The notes beneath the pieces were generated by a model. The model had not been told where the DNA came from, did not search any database, and saw nothing but the letters and a program-made list of their open reading frames with translations. A DNA stretch of 64,000 nucleotides, taken from positions 124,001 to 188,000 of the forward strand of contig NZ_WFKM01000010.1 in assembly GCF_011007365.1 (NCBI RefSeq), written 5' to 3'. This stretch comes from Sphingobacterium sp. xlx-96. GTDB taxonomy: Bacteria; Bacteroidota; Bacteroidia; Sphingobacteriales; Sphingobacteriaceae. Positions 53,277 through 62,657 of this stretch are shown piece by piece. Numbering within the stretch: position 1 is the stretch's first letter; each line of letters begins with the position of its first letter. The position numbers were made by a program, and so were the translations under genes.

Positions 53277-54542
53277 TTAATTAATAATCAATTTATTATT
53301 ATTTATAACAAGATTTACTTTCCCTGTTAATTCCTGCCCCATTAATGGATTGTTGGCCCCTTTCGATCTATTAGACTGCGCATCGAAAGTCCAGGTTGTC
53401 TCCATGTCAAAAACAACAAGATTTGCCAACTCTCCTATTTCAAACTTCGGAATATCCAATCCCAATACCCTTCTAGGTCCTACCGCCATCTTTTCGACAA
53501 TATCCTCCGCCGTGATCCCAGACCTTATCGCCAAAGGGAGCGCCGTCTGAAATCCCGTTATTCCATTCTTTGCTATGTGAAATTCGACATTTTTGTACTC
53601 AATTTCCTGCGGTGTGTGCTGCGAAACTATCGCATCAATTACACCATCTTTAATCCCTTTCAGTAAAGCCTTTACATCATTATTTGTACGCAGCGGCGGA
53701 CTCACTTTATAGTTAGAATCAAAGCTTGCGATATTTTCATCGGTAAATACCAGCTGATGTGCCGCCACATCACAAGTCACCTTAATACCTTTGCTTTTTG
53801 CCTTTTTAATCAAATCTACAGATTCTGCTGTCGAGATCGTTGTAAAATGGATCGGAGCATCATTATATTCAGCGAGAAAAAGATCTCTGGACACCATCAA
53901 TGATTCGGCCAGATTAGGGATTCCCTTCATACCTAAATAAGTGCTCATCACCCCCTCATTCATCTGATTATCCCCAACCATAGATTCATCCTGCGCAAAA
54001 GATATAATTAACCCCTCAAAACCTTTGGCATACAATAGTGCTCTTCCCATCAATCCCGCCTGTTGCACGCTGCGATTACCATCCGAAAAAGCGACTGCGC
54101 CATTCAATTTCATATCATACAGCTCAGCCATTTCATGCCCCTCCCGCTTTTTAGATATCGCCCCGACAGGATAAACATCCACGAGATTACCTTTGGCAAG
54201 ATTGACCAATAGCGACACTTCAGCTCTACTGTGTACCGCAGGGTTCGTATTCGGATGAACTGCAATCGCTGTAAAGCCTCCGGCTGCAGCAGCAGCAGTT
54301 CCCGTCTTCATATCTTCTTTGGTTTCATAGCCCGGTTCTCCGATATTGGCATTCAAATCAAAAAAACCCGGACTTACGATACATCCTTTGGCCGAAATCA
54401 CTTGCAAATCGGAATCTGCAGCTTTTAGCTTCTTACCTAGATCAGCAATTTTACCTTCTTTGATCAAGATATCGATTTCCTGACCGTTCAGTGGATGATT
54501 AGGTAGTATTAACCTAGCTGAAGAAATTAAGACTGTATTCAT
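53277..54542 (-). CDS. dihydroorotase-like amidohydrolase lacking metal ligands
   Basis: 421 residues from the ATG at 54542 ('MNTVLISSARLILPNHPLNG'). The fold and block order match class I dihydroorotase (PyrC/AllB-like). The metal-binding residues are replaced: 'FDLNANIGEPGYETKED' where active enzymes have DxHxHLREPG, 'VAAHQLVFTDE' for the HH pair, and 'IVSQHTPQEIEYKN' in place of SDHAPH. It is therefore probably non-catalytic. A structural role supporting aspartate transcarbamoylase, or another pyrimidine-related function, is possible but unproven. First gene of a seven-gene operon through 48954. Confidence 0.85.
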   Translation of the reverse strand: MNTVLISSARLILPNHPLNGQEIDILIKEGKIADLGKKLKAADSDLQVISAKGCIVSPGFFDLNANIGEPGYETKEDMKTGTAAAAAGGFTAIAVHPNTNPAVHSRAEVSLLVNLAKGNLVDVYPVGAISKKREGHEMAELYDMKLNGAVAFSDGNRSVQQAGLMGRALLYAKGFEGLIISFAQDESMVGDNQMNEGVMSTYLGMKGIPNLAESLMVSRDLFLAEYNDAPIHFTTISTAESVDLIKKAKSKGIKVTCDVAAHQLVFTDENIASFDSNYKVSPPLRTNNDVKALLKGIKDGVIDAIVSQHTPQEIEYKNVEFHIAKNGITGFQTALPLAIRSGITAEDIVEKMAVGPRRVLGLDIPKFEIGELANLVVFDMETTWTFDAQSNRSKGANNPLMGQELTGKVNLVINNNKLIIN

Positions 54543-54776
54543 GGATATTTTGCTAATATTTAATTTGTTGTAGAAATTCAAGTGAGAGTGAAACGACCAA
54601 AACTAAGCAAAAGAGCGCGGAGATAAGTCTTGCCCTACATAAAATCATCAAGTAGCATGATACTATAAGTCGCTTCATTAAAAGACAAACCTACATAAAT
54701 TCTCCTTTATACGCAATATAATTGCGCGGTAACATAAAGCGAATTTTGTAGCTCTCCTTATCCATTTAGATTTCAT

Positions 54777-55340
54777 TTACTCCCCCCATCGGTAAGAGTC
54801 GATTTTTAAATCTGCGAGGGATAATATCCGATCTACCACTGTTGCCGCAAGGTCCTCCATCGTCTTAGGCAGGCTGTAAAATGACGGACTGGCCGGGCAA
54901 ATGATCCCCCCCGCCTGTGTCACACTGGACATGTTATTGATATGGATCAGGCTCAGTGGCGTTTCCCGGGTCACCAAGATAAGTTTTCTTCGCTCTTTGA
55001 GAATGACGTCCGCAGCCCTCGTGGTCAGATCAGATGAAGTACCATTAGCTATACGAGCCAGTGTCCCCATCGAACAAGGGCATACGATCATGGTATCATA
55101 ATTGGCCGACCCGGAAGCAAAAGGTGCCATAAAATCATTTTTTGAGTAAAAAGTAAAATCCTTGTATTCATTATAAGCTTCATTCTGCAATTCAAACCGC
55201 CATACATCTTTTGCATTATCAGACATCACCACGCCTACCTGAGACACCTGATCCCCTAAGGTTTTCAATTTATCCAATAATACTTTAGCATATAATGATC
55301 CGGAAGCCCCGGTTACAGCTACTACTATTTTACGTTGCAT
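54777..55340 (-). CDS. ubiX: flavin prenyltransferase
   Basis: 187 residues. 'KIVVAVTGASGSLYAKVLLD' is the FMN-binding N-terminus of the UbiX/Pad1 family; 'APFASGSANYDTMIVCPCSM' and 'RRKLILVTRETPLSLIHINN' are further family blocks. It makes prenylated FMN used by UbiD-type decarboxylases, for example in menaquinone or aromatic-acid metabolism. No UbiD gene lies in the window. The gap of 234 bp to the dihydroorotase-like gene is empty. Confidence 0.95.
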   Translation of the reverse strand: MQRKIVVAVTGASGSLYAKVLLDKLKTLGDQVSQVGVVMSDNAKDVWRFELQNEAYNEYKDFTFYSKNDFMAPFASGSANYDTMIVCPCSMGTLARIANGTSSDLTTRAADVILKERRKLILVTRETPLSLIHINNMSSVTQAGGIICPASPSFYSLPKTMEDLAATVVDRILSLADLKIDSYRWGE

Positions 55341-55445
55341 ATGTGTATAACTTATTTTTAACTGACCTAATTTTATCCGACAAATCTAACTAAATTCTCC
55401 AGCAACTGCTTCCAACGAAAGTCACCAAAGTAGCATAAAAGACAT

Positions 55446-55483
55446 AAAAATAAAAAAGGGTCGAATAAGAAATATTCGACCCT
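55446..55483 (-). terminator. intrinsic terminator on the minus strand upstream of ubiX
   Basis: 11-bp perfect stem AGGGTCGAATA / TATTCGACCCT, 5-nt loop; on the minus strand it is followed by a T-rich run (complement of A-run 55446-55457). It lies 106 bp upstream of the ubiX start and there is no minus-strand protein gene just before it, so it probably ends a non-coding transcript. Confidence 0.8.
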
Positions 55484-55769
55484 ACATCTACCTATGAAAA
55501 ACATGCCCTTGGGGAGGGCACTACAAATGTACTAAGAGAAAGTAGATTTGCATCGATCCGTACATCTTATTGTAGCTAGTTTTCATTTATTTGTAGTTGT
55601 TCTACTACAAAGGTTTTTTCAGCGGCCCTATTAGGGAGTTTTGCCAACTTTATTTTCGAGTAAGTTCCCTTATCTGAATTAATTAACATTTGAAATATTA
55701 CTAACATTTTGAAAGATTCCACTTTTTTTTTATTTATTTCGAAACCAGTAACAACGAATTACCCCCAAT
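55484..55769 (-). other. structured gap; candidate small non-coding RNA region ending at the terminator
   Basis: No protein gene is visible. Between 55504 and 55611 there are three hairpins: TGCCCT/AGGGCA (55504-55520), CTACAA-ATGTAC pairing with GTACAT-CTTA-TTGTAG (55521-55575), and TTTGTAGT/ACTACAAA (55590-55611). Together with the minus-strand terminator at 55446-55483 this is what a small RNA locus looks like. I see no clear minus-strand -7 box, and the third hairpin followed by GGTTTTTT could instead be a plus-strand terminator. No known RNA family was recognised. Confidence 0.3.
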
Positions 55770-56420
55770 ATGAACTCGACAATAATAGAAGAGTATATCG
55801 AAACCGGAAACCACCAAGATCTTGAGTTATTATTAAGTCAAGACCCTTCCGTAGTAAATCAAAAGACAAGTCATGATATTTCTCCCCTTCTCTTATCATG
55901 TTACTACCAGAAGCCTCAGATTACACAGGTCATTTTAAAATTCATCTCAACCATTACCATACATGAAGCATGTGCCACCGGTCTGACGTCGCACATACAG
56001 ATGATGATCGAACACAAAAAAGACGTCGTCAACGAGTTATCTGATCATGGATTCACACCATTAGGTATCGCTGCGCATTTTGGAAAAGAAGAGATTGTAC
56101 GCCTACTTCTTTTACACCACGCCAACCCCAACATAAGTTCACAAAACGGATACAGTACCTATCCATTACATGCAGCACTGGCGATCAACCACAGCGACAT
56201 TTCAAAAATGCTTATCGAAGCCGGTGCCGAGGTCAATGTACTACAATACGGAGGTATTGCGCCTATACACCAGGCAGCAGGACATGGCAATATAGACCTC
56301 ATCATCGCATTACTGGAACAAGGTGCTGATATCACGATACGTACGAATGCAGGACAGTCAGCTTCGGATATCGCTGCCGACAAAGGTTTTAATGAAATTG
56401 CAACCATTTTGAGGGTATAG
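55770..56420 (+). CDS. ankyrin-repeat protein
   Basis: 216 residues built from five to six ankyrin repeats (33-residue helix-turn-helix units): 'GFTPLGIAAHFGKEEIVRLL', 'YPLHAALAINHSDISKMLIE', 'APIHQAAGHGNIDLIIALLE' and 'GQSASDIAADKGFNEIATIL'. Cytoplasmic protein-binding scaffold; partner unknown. It stands alone and converges with the DUF2851 gene with 2 bp between stops. Confidence 0.94.
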   Translation: MNSTIIEEYIETGNHQDLELLLSQDPSVVNQKTSHDISPLLLSCYYQKPQITQVILKFISTITIHEACATGLTSHIQMMIEHKKDVVNELSDHGFTPLGIAAHFGKEEIVRLLLLHHANPNISSQNGYSTYPLHAALAINHSDISKMLIEAGAEVNVLQYGGIAPIHQAAGHGNIDLIIALLEQGADITIRTNAGQSASDIAADKGFNEIATILRV

Positions 56421-56422
56421 TT

Positions 56423-57706
56423 TTAGCTTTTCAAAACTTCCATGCCGACAGCACAATCCAAGCATTTCTTTGGATCACAGTAATTCCTTCTCAAGGCCAG
56501 TAGCGCCTGTGAATCACCGGCATTATAGCATACCACACCCTGCTGTTTATAATACCGTACCACATGGTTATTCTCAGCCGGAATTTGTGCCAACCACCCC
56601 AATGCACGTTCTTTAAGATCCTCCCTGCCCATAAAATGTCCATAGGAAAACAACATTGGAATAAAACAATTTATGGCCAAATGATAGAGATGAGCATCTG
56701 TCCAGCCTGTACCGTGTTGCTCCGTCGCCGAGGCGAAATGAAAATGCGACTGCCAGTAGGCATCAAGTCTCCCCTTTTTGACCGTAGCGAACAGCGCATC
56801 CAGGCTCGATACATTGCAAATCATGTCAAACCAATAAACAGTTGTAGAGATCAGGGCAGACAGCTGCGCAAGTCTATAGGTAGGAAAGTTGTGAGGGCGC
56901 ATACGCATAAACTTCCAATTCACTGCCGACATACGGTCCAGACCATGTAATTTCTTGAGGTGTTGATATACGCCTTTCAATCGAACAAAGTACTCATCCG
57001 TACAATCAGCCTCTAAGAATCCTGCTGTACCGAACAATAATGCGGATATTTTTTGGGAGTCCCCATAATACCGATAAAGCAATTGAGGAGGCACTTTCCA
57101 CATCAACTCTTCAAAAGCCTGCGCATTCACATTGGTCCCAAACGCCCGTCCTAGATTAATTAGAAACACCGCTTCCCAATCCTTGTTGGTCCGTACCAAC
57201 CAATCCTCACATCGACCGTACATATCCTGCAGACGCTCTATAGCTAGGCGCTCCAGCCATCCCGGTGCCATAGCTGCCCAAGCCTTTTTCATACGCCCTT
57301 CACAGGCAATACCTTTCTGTTGCTTCGTTAATGAAGCATAACGAGCCAGCATTTGCGGATCGACATAATCTTTTAAACGAAGTGTGGGTATTTGAGTTTC
57401 GTCCTGTCTTTGGCCTGCCCTGCTCCCTTCTTCCCAGACCACATGCAATATCGTAGCACAATACGCCGGATCGGTATCATGCTTATGCTGGAACCAATCG
57501 TCTTCCCGAAAATGTATTTCTACATGACCGGACCAGACAGTTTTACCGATCTGAATTTTAGCCAGTTCAAAATCAGGCCCTGCGTTATGATTATTAACAC
57601 CTGTATGTATGACCTTAAGCTCTTCTCCATCCCTCGTCTTTAAGTCTGTTTGTCCATATAATCTATAACGCCAGATAAAATGCAACAATTCTTCAGGATA
57701 AACCAT
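56423..57706 (-). CDS. DUF2851 family protein
   Basis: 427 residues. N-terminal 'EELLHFIWRYRLYGQTDLKT' and 'GVNNHNAGPDFELAKIQIGK' followed by 'WSGHVEIHFREDDWFQHKHD' are the family signature. The conserved His/Asp residues suggest a PD-(D/E)XK nuclease-like core, though activity is not shown. A cysteine cluster near the C-terminus ('NYCDPKKCLDCAVG') could bind metal. Common in Bacteroidota; function unknown. Confidence 0.9.
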   Translation of the reverse strand: MVYPEELLHFIWRYRLYGQTDLKTRDGEELKVIHTGVNNHNAGPDFELAKIQIGKTVWSGHVEIHFREDDWFQHKHDTDPAYCATILHVVWEEGSRAGQRQDETQIPTLRLKDYVDPQMLARYASLTKQQKGIACEGRMKKAWAAMAPGWLERLAIERLQDMYGRCEDWLVRTNKDWEAVFLINLGRAFGTNVNAQAFEELMWKVPPQLLYRYYGDSQKISALLFGTAGFLEADCTDEYFVRLKGVYQHLKKLHGLDRMSAVNWKFMRMRPHNFPTYRLAQLSALISTTVYWFDMICNVSSLDALFATVKKGRLDAYWQSHFHFASATEQHGTGWTDAHLYHLAINCFIPMLFSYGHFMGREDLKERALGWLAQIPAENNHVVRYYKQQGVVCYNAGDSQALLALRRNYCDPKKCLDCAVGMEVLKS

Positions 57707-57774
57707 TTTTAAAATTAAAAAACAACATCCTGAAAAACAAATGATTACAAAAAAAAAGAAGAAATACGAGAAAA

Positions 57775-58836
57775 CTAAGAAGACGCTTTATAGTACAGTT
57801 TCAATCGATCTGAGGCCACAGCGATCTCTTCACCGACTGCACCCTCCATACGCGGCGCTGCAATCCCCTCTCCCCACACACTTTCCCCTACAAAAACACG
57901 AGCCTCATCCCAAAGACCGGCCTCAATAAACCGATTCAATGTTTTGACCCCCCCTTCGATAATCAGAGATTGCACATCCATAAGATAGAGTTGATACAAA
58001 ATGTTATGTGGCAGATACAGGTCATAATTTTCTAATGCAATATATTTCAAATGCCCATCCCACGCAGCTTTCTCCTCATTAAAAATGATCAGATCCGTGC
58101 TGTCGTCCATTAACAAGCGAGCGGTTTTGGGCACAGCGAGATTTCGATCGATCAGCACACGCTTCGGAGACTTACCGGACCAAAGTCTATTATTCAGCAT
58201 CGGATCATCTATCAGCGCAGTAGCAGCACCTACCATAATAGCATCCTCTTCGGAACGCCATTTGTGCGACAGCTGCCTGCTTGCCCGGTTACTTATCCAT
58301 GCCTGTCTGTCTCCTATCGGCGCAAAATACCCGTCCTTTGTTTCCGCCCATTTCAAGATAACATACGGACGATGCTGTCCTATACGCGTAAAGAAGCGAC
58401 GGTTCACAAAGCGGCATTCCTCCTCCAGCACGCCGACCTCCACATCAATACCAGCATCCCTCAACTTGGCTATCCCTAAACCATTGACCTTCGCAAAAGG
58501 ATCTTCACAGCCTACGACAACCCTACGGACACCATGTCTTACGAGCATATCTGCACATGGAGGCGTCTTGCCATAATGCGCGCAAGGCTCCAGCGAAACA
58601 TACACCGTACTTTGCTTCAATAGTTCGTTGGCCTGCCCGTCACCATAATTAGTCTTCACCGCCTCTACAGCATTCACCTCCGCATGCGCCCCTCCGTAAG
58701 GCGACGTATAGCCCTCACCCAATATCTTTCCTTCATATACAATCACTGCCCCCACCATGGGATTAGGACTTGTAGTACCGGCCCCCAATTGCGCCAACGC
58801 AATACAGCGACTCATGAACCTTTGATCTTCAGTCAT
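57775..58836 (-). CDS. ribD: bifunctional riboflavin biosynthesis deaminase/reductase
   Basis: 353 residues. N-terminal deaminase: 'NPMVGAVIVYEGKILGEGYT', zinc site 'HAEVNAVEAV' and 'PCAHYGKTPPCADML'. C-terminal reductase: 'PYVILKWAETKDGYFAP', 'AIMVGAATALIDDPMLNNRL', 'LIIEGGVKTLNRFIEAGLWD'. Carries out two successive steps of riboflavin synthesis from GTP. Divergent from prmC; no FMN riboswitch seen in the 217-bp gap. Confidence 0.96.
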   Translation of the reverse strand: MTEDQRFMSRCIALAQLGAGTTSPNPMVGAVIVYEGKILGEGYTSPYGGAHAEVNAVEAVKTNYGDGQANELLKQSTVYVSLEPCAHYGKTPPCADMLVRHGVRRVVVGCEDPFAKVNGLGIAKLRDAGIDVEVGVLEEECRFVNRRFFTRIGQHRPYVILKWAETKDGYFAPIGDRQAWISNRASRQLSHKWRSEEDAIMVGAATALIDDPMLNNRLWSGKSPKRVLIDRNLAVPKTARLLMDDSTDLIIFNEEKAAWDGHLKYIALENYDLYLPHNILYQLYLMDVQSLIIEGGVKTLNRFIEAGLWDEARVFVGESVWGEGIAAPRMEGAVGEEIAVASDRLKLYYKASS

Positions 58837-59041
58837 ACCACAAACTTAACATTTTATCTAAAAAGAGCGGACAAGCTAAACTTAAAAAAATCACTAAATT
58901 TCCTCTATAAAAGAATCTGAATGGATGAGGAGAGCGAAATAAACCACGGAGTGCTCATGAATACCTTTGAAAGCATACGATGATGAATAATCCGCTTTTA
59001 TATTACAACGCTATTATATCCCGCGTAAAAGCGAATTTATG

Positions 59042-59049
59042 TATGTTTG
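59042..59049 (+). promoter_or_regulatory. predicted -7 box for prmC overlapping an upstream in-frame ATG
   Basis: TATGTTTG matches TAnnTTTG. The ATG at 59054 follows after 4 bp, so an mRNA from this promoter would be leaderless or nearly so. An in-frame ATG at 59039 lies upstream of the box and is unlikely to be used from it. Confidence 0.4.
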
Positions 59050-59053
59050 TACG

Positions 59054-59920
59054 ATGAACAATACCTGGCAAGAGATAGCCGAAATATTCCACAACGAGCT
59101 GAGCGAACTGTATCCTTCCGCTGAAATCAAAGTGCTGTTTTCCCTATCGGTAGAGCACCTCAGCGGCATTAGAAGCAATCAATTTATTTTCCATAAAAAC
59201 GAGCGGCCTACTGTTGCGGCCTCAGCCGGAATTAAAAACATTTTAGCCCAGCTCAAGACCGGAAGACCCATCCAGCATATATTGGGTTATGCCCATTTCT
59301 ACGGCCATATCTTCGAAGTGTCCGAACACACCTTAATTCCGCGCCCCGAAACCGAAGAACTCGTACACCTTATCCGCCAAGATTATCAAAACAAAAACAA
59401 CCTATCCTGCATCGATATCGGCACCGGGACGGGCTGTATACCGATCTCCCTGGCCAAATGTATGCCACAGCACAATTACTGGGCGGTCGATATATCCAAA
59501 GAGGCGCTCGAAGTAGCGAAGCGCAATGCCCAAAAAAATGAGGTCGACATCCAGTTTATACAAATGGATATTTTAGAATGGGATTTAGTTTTCGCAGCAG
59601 AACTTAAGTTTGACGTTATAGTCAGCAATCCTCCATACATCACTACGATTGAAAAAGAAGAAATGCACCAAAATGTGCTCGCTTTTGAACCCCATAGCGC
59701 TTTATTCGTTGAAGACAGCGCACCATTGCTATTTTACGATTACATAGGCGATTTTGCCAAAGAACATTTAACCTCCACAGGACACCTCTATTTTGAAATC
59801 AATCAATACCTCGCTGAAGAGACAGCAGACCTACTTTCAAAAAAAGGATTTAAAAACGTTCAATTATTCCATGATATCAACGGCGCAAAGCGCATGATCA
59901 GAGCCAATGCCCCTTCATGA
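59054..59920 (+). CDS. prmC: peptide chain release factor N5-glutamine methyltransferase
   Basis: 288 residues from the ATG at 59054 (preferred over 59039 because of the -7 box between them). N-terminal helical domain, then 'QHILGYAHFYGHIFEVSEHT' and 'LIPRPETEEL'. SAM-binding 'CIDIGTGTGCIPISLA' follows, then catalytic NPPY in 'VSNPPYITTIEKEEM'. Methylates the GGQ glutamine of release factors. Divergent from ribD. Confidence 0.94.
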   Translation: MNNTWQEIAEIFHNELSELYPSAEIKVLFSLSVEHLSGIRSNQFIFHKNERPTVAASAGIKNILAQLKTGRPIQHILGYAHFYGHIFEVSEHTLIPRPETEELVHLIRQDYQNKNNLSCIDIGTGTGCIPISLAKCMPQHNYWAVDISKEALEVAKRNAQKNEVDIQFIQMDILEWDLVFAAELKFDVIVSNPPYITTIEKEEMHQNVLAFEPHSALFVEDSAPLLFYDYIGDFAKEHLTSTGHLYFEINQYLAEETADLLSKKGFKNVQLFHDINGAKRMIRANAPS

Positions 59921-60077
59921 TGCATATACAGCCCTTTAAATGCACTTTTTTTTACTGATAAACAACAGGTTAAAACCAAACACACAAAATAAGCTACCAA
60001 AGATTTGGCATGTATCAAGGTTTTTTCTACCTTTGCATCACTTCAAACAACGAAGGATAATTCAAATAAAGAATTAG

Positions 60078-60150
60078 GATTCCGTAGCTCAGCTGGTAGA
60101 GCAATACACTTTTAATGTATGGGTCCTGGGTTCGAATCCCAGCGGGATCA
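60078..60150 (+). tRNA. tRNA-Lys (anticodon TTT)
   Basis: 73-nt cloverleaf. Acceptor stem GATTCCG / CGGGATC (one T-G pair) with discriminator A; D-arm with 'AGCTCAGCTGGTAGAGC'. Anticodon stem ATACA/TGTAT encloses loop CTTTTAA, giving anticodon TTT. T-arm contains the invariant GGTTCGAATCC-type loop. CCA is not encoded. An intrinsic terminator follows. Confidence 0.97.
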
Positions 60151-60151
60151 C

Positions 60152-60186
60152 AAAAAAAGCTCAATCGAAAGATTGGGCTTTTTTTT
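60152..60186 (+). terminator. intrinsic terminator after tRNA-Lys
   Basis: Stem AAGCTCAATC / GATTGGGCTT (one G-U pair) with tetraloop GAAA followed by T6. The A-run on the other side makes it symmetric, so it may also act on minus-strand transcripts of the GH95 gene. Confidence 0.88.
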
Positions 60187-60218
60187 GTGCCCTTTAGGGG
60201 CGAACCCAAGGGTTCGAT

Positions 60219-62657
60219 TCAAGAAGCCAAAACCTTTTTCAGGTTAATTCTTTTTCCTGGAGAAAGTTTCAGTTCAATAAATTTGTTATTATATTTTATT
60301 TTGCACGGTGTTTTATACTTAGCTTTAATAAATGCATCTTTCAATATTCCATCCTCCCATTTCATATCTATTTCCATTGCACCCCGAGCTACCAGGCCCG
60401 ATACTTCTCCATCGCTCCAGCTCTTTGGTAAAGCAGGAAGCAATTCAATAAATTCTTCATGGCTTTGAAGCAACATTTCTGCCACACCTGCAACGACTCC
60501 AAAATTTCCATCTATTTGAAAGGGAGGCCCTTCATTAAACAAGTTATAGTACGTTCCGCCGCCACCGCCGCCACTTGTTTTGCTGCTATGGTCAAACTTT
60601 GGTCTTAGTTGCCTATCCAAAAGTTTAAGCGCACGATCACCATTATGCAACCTAGCCCAGAGTCCCATCTTCCATCCAAATGTCCAACCAACTCCACTAT
60701 CGCCTCTCACCTCCAACGACTTCTGAACAGCATTGGCTAATTCAGGCGTTTTATAAAGCGTAATTTCATTGCCAGGATACATGGCAAATAAATGAGACAT
60801 ATGCCTATGCGTGGGTTCTACCTCCTCAAACTCTTCTGCCCACTCCATTAGTCGTCCATCACTCCCTATCTTTGGCCGAGCTAACTTATCTTTTGCAGTC
60901 TGCAACCTCTTCCTAAAAGCAGCATCATTAATCCCTAAAACAGCTATCGTATTGAGCGTATTTTCAAAAAGATTAAAAATAACTTGTTGATCATGTGAAG
61001 ACCCCATACTAATCTGAGACACATATCCATCTGAAGTTCTAAAGGAGTTTTCTGGTGAAGGTGAAGGACCTGAAACTAATTTACCTGTCTTGGGATCTTC
61101 TGCCAGCCAATCTAAATAGAATAAGCAAGCCTCCTTAAGCATAGGATATGCGCTATTCAAATGCGCCTTGTTTTGAGTAAAAGCATAGTGTTCCCAAAGA
61201 TGTTGTGCAATCCAGCCTCCACCCCCGACATGCATTCCCCATCTTGCGCTTTCACCTGGAGACGTATAGCCCCATACGTTAGTAATCGGATGTAAAACCC
61301 ATCCCTGCATTTGGTATTGAACCGCCGCTGTCTTTTTGCCAGGTATAGACAGTAAAGCAATAAGATCAAAAAGTGGTCTATGAGTTTCTGATAAATTAGT
61401 CACTTCTGCTGGCCAATAACTCATCTGTACATTGATATCTGTATGATAATCGCCATTCCAAGGAGTCTGTATTTTATTCGCCCATATCCCTTGCAGATTC
61501 GTTGGTAATCCCCCTTCTCTGGAAGAAGAAAGAAGAAGATACCTGCCGTATTGGAAGTATAAAGGGTACAAATCTTGATTACCACTTGATAGTTGATTAT
61601 TGAACATCAGCTCATTTGTAGGAACATTATTTAAACCATTCCCCAAGCGAAAATCCACTCTTTTCATAAACGAAGAAAAGTCCTCCACATGTCGGCTTTT
61701 TAATTTATTATATGCTTTTGAAGTAGCCTTTTTTACAACAGCTTCAAGCTCCTTTTCAAAGTTTGGATTTACAAATTCAGGATATTGTTGTTTATAATCA
61801 GTTTTGGCAGCTACAACCAATGTTACGGCATTTGCAGCATTTATTTGAATTGACTCTCCCTGACTATCCATCTGTCCTCCGTCCAATACAGGAATAACCC
61901 GAGCCATATACCGCATTCCATCCCCACCCTTTCCATTATCCATGCGACCAACCATCCGGAGCTCATCTTTAAGTGCAACTGTATTAAATCGCTCAGGTCT
62001 ATCCATCGTTAGCCTCACATTAATAGCCCCCGGCCTATCAGCAGTCAGGCGAATAATAATCGCTTGGTCAGGATGACTTGCAAACACCTCTCTAATAAAA
62101 TTAACTCCATTTTGAGAGAACCTAGTCAAGGAAACTCCAGTCATTAAGTCCAATTCTCGATAATAATCGTCATAAGTAGCTTTCGTTCCAAAATCCAACC
62201 GAAGGTCTCCTAAGGTCTGAAAACATCCAAAAGGCAGATTGGCGCCATTGGCTCTTCCCGAACCTAATCCTTTAGTAATTTGAGTACGAACTGTCAACTC
62301 AGTAGCTTCTTTATACTTACCCTGAAACAGCAGCTCTCTTATCTTTCCCAGGTGACGGGAAGCATCAGGATTATCTGCCTCATCATCCCTACTCCCACTC
62401 CATAGCGTCATTTCATTAAGCTGTATCCGCTCTTGATTAACATCTCCGAAAACCATAGCGCCTAATGAACCATTGCCTATGGGAAGCGCCTTCAACCATT
62501 CTGGATCACTATCCCATACATATGGCCTATCTTTGGCTAATGCATCAGCAGGGCTATTAAACCAAATTTTATTTATTTTTGATTCCTGTGCTTTCAATTG
62601 CAAGGAACCTACAAACAGCAATCCGATACACCAAACCCATAATTTAATCTTATTCAT
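60219..62657 (-). CDS. glycoside hydrolase family 95 protein (alpha-L-fucosidase/galactosidase-like)
   Basis: 812 residues, signal peptide about 1-24. N-terminal 'LPIGNGSLGAMVFGDVNQER' and 'QLNEMTLWSGSRDD' are the GH95 opening; 'PSPSPENSF' carries the probable catalytic acid Glu. The pair 'WNGDYHTDINVQMSYWPAEV' lies at the position of the two asparagines that assist catalysis in fucosidases; the first is Asp here, which may alter specificity. The last domain ends in beta-strands. Exported, presumably periplasmic. Together with the SusD-like gene upstream it probably belongs to a glycan-utilisation locus beyond the right edge. Confidence 0.92.
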   Translation of the reverse strand: MNKIKLWVWCIGLLFVGSLQLKAQESKINKIWFNSPADALAKDRPYVWDSDPEWLKALPIGNGSLGAMVFGDVNQERIQLNEMTLWSGSRDDEADNPDASRHLGKIRELLFQGKYKEATELTVRTQITKGLGSGRANGANLPFGCFQTLGDLRLDFGTKATYDDYYRELDLMTGVSLTRFSQNGVNFIREVFASHPDQAIIIRLTADRPGAINVRLTMDRPERFNTVALKDELRMVGRMDNGKGGDGMRYMARVIPVLDGGQMDSQGESIQINAANAVTLVVAAKTDYKQQYPEFVNPNFEKELEAVVKKATSKAYNKLKSRHVEDFSSFMKRVDFRLGNGLNNVPTNELMFNNQLSSGNQDLYPLYFQYGRYLLLSSSREGGLPTNLQGIWANKIQTPWNGDYHTDINVQMSYWPAEVTNLSETHRPLFDLIALLSIPGKKTAAVQYQMQGWVLHPITNVWGYTSPGESARWGMHVGGGGWIAQHLWEHYAFTQNKAHLNSAYPMLKEACLFYLDWLAEDPKTGKLVSGPSPSPENSFRTSDGYVSQISMGSSHDQQVIFNLFENTLNTIAVLGINDAAFRKRLQTAKDKLARPKIGSDGRLMEWAEEFEEVEPTHRHMSHLFAMYPGNEITLYKTPELANAVQKSLEVRGDSGVGWTFGWKMGLWARLHNGDRALKLLDRQLRPKFDHSSKTSGGGGGGTYYNLFNEGPPFQIDGNFGVVAGVAEMLLQSHEEFIELLPALPKSWSDGEVSGLVARGAMEIDMKWEDGILKDAFIKAKYKTPCKIKYNNKFIELKLSPGKRINLKKVLAS

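Noticed and set aside
54553..54678. Short minus-strand ORF (about 41 codons) with a VanZ-like hydrophobic tail between the dihydroorotase-like gene and ubiX
   Set aside because: Too short, no start context, and the similarity is a single hydrophobic stretch.
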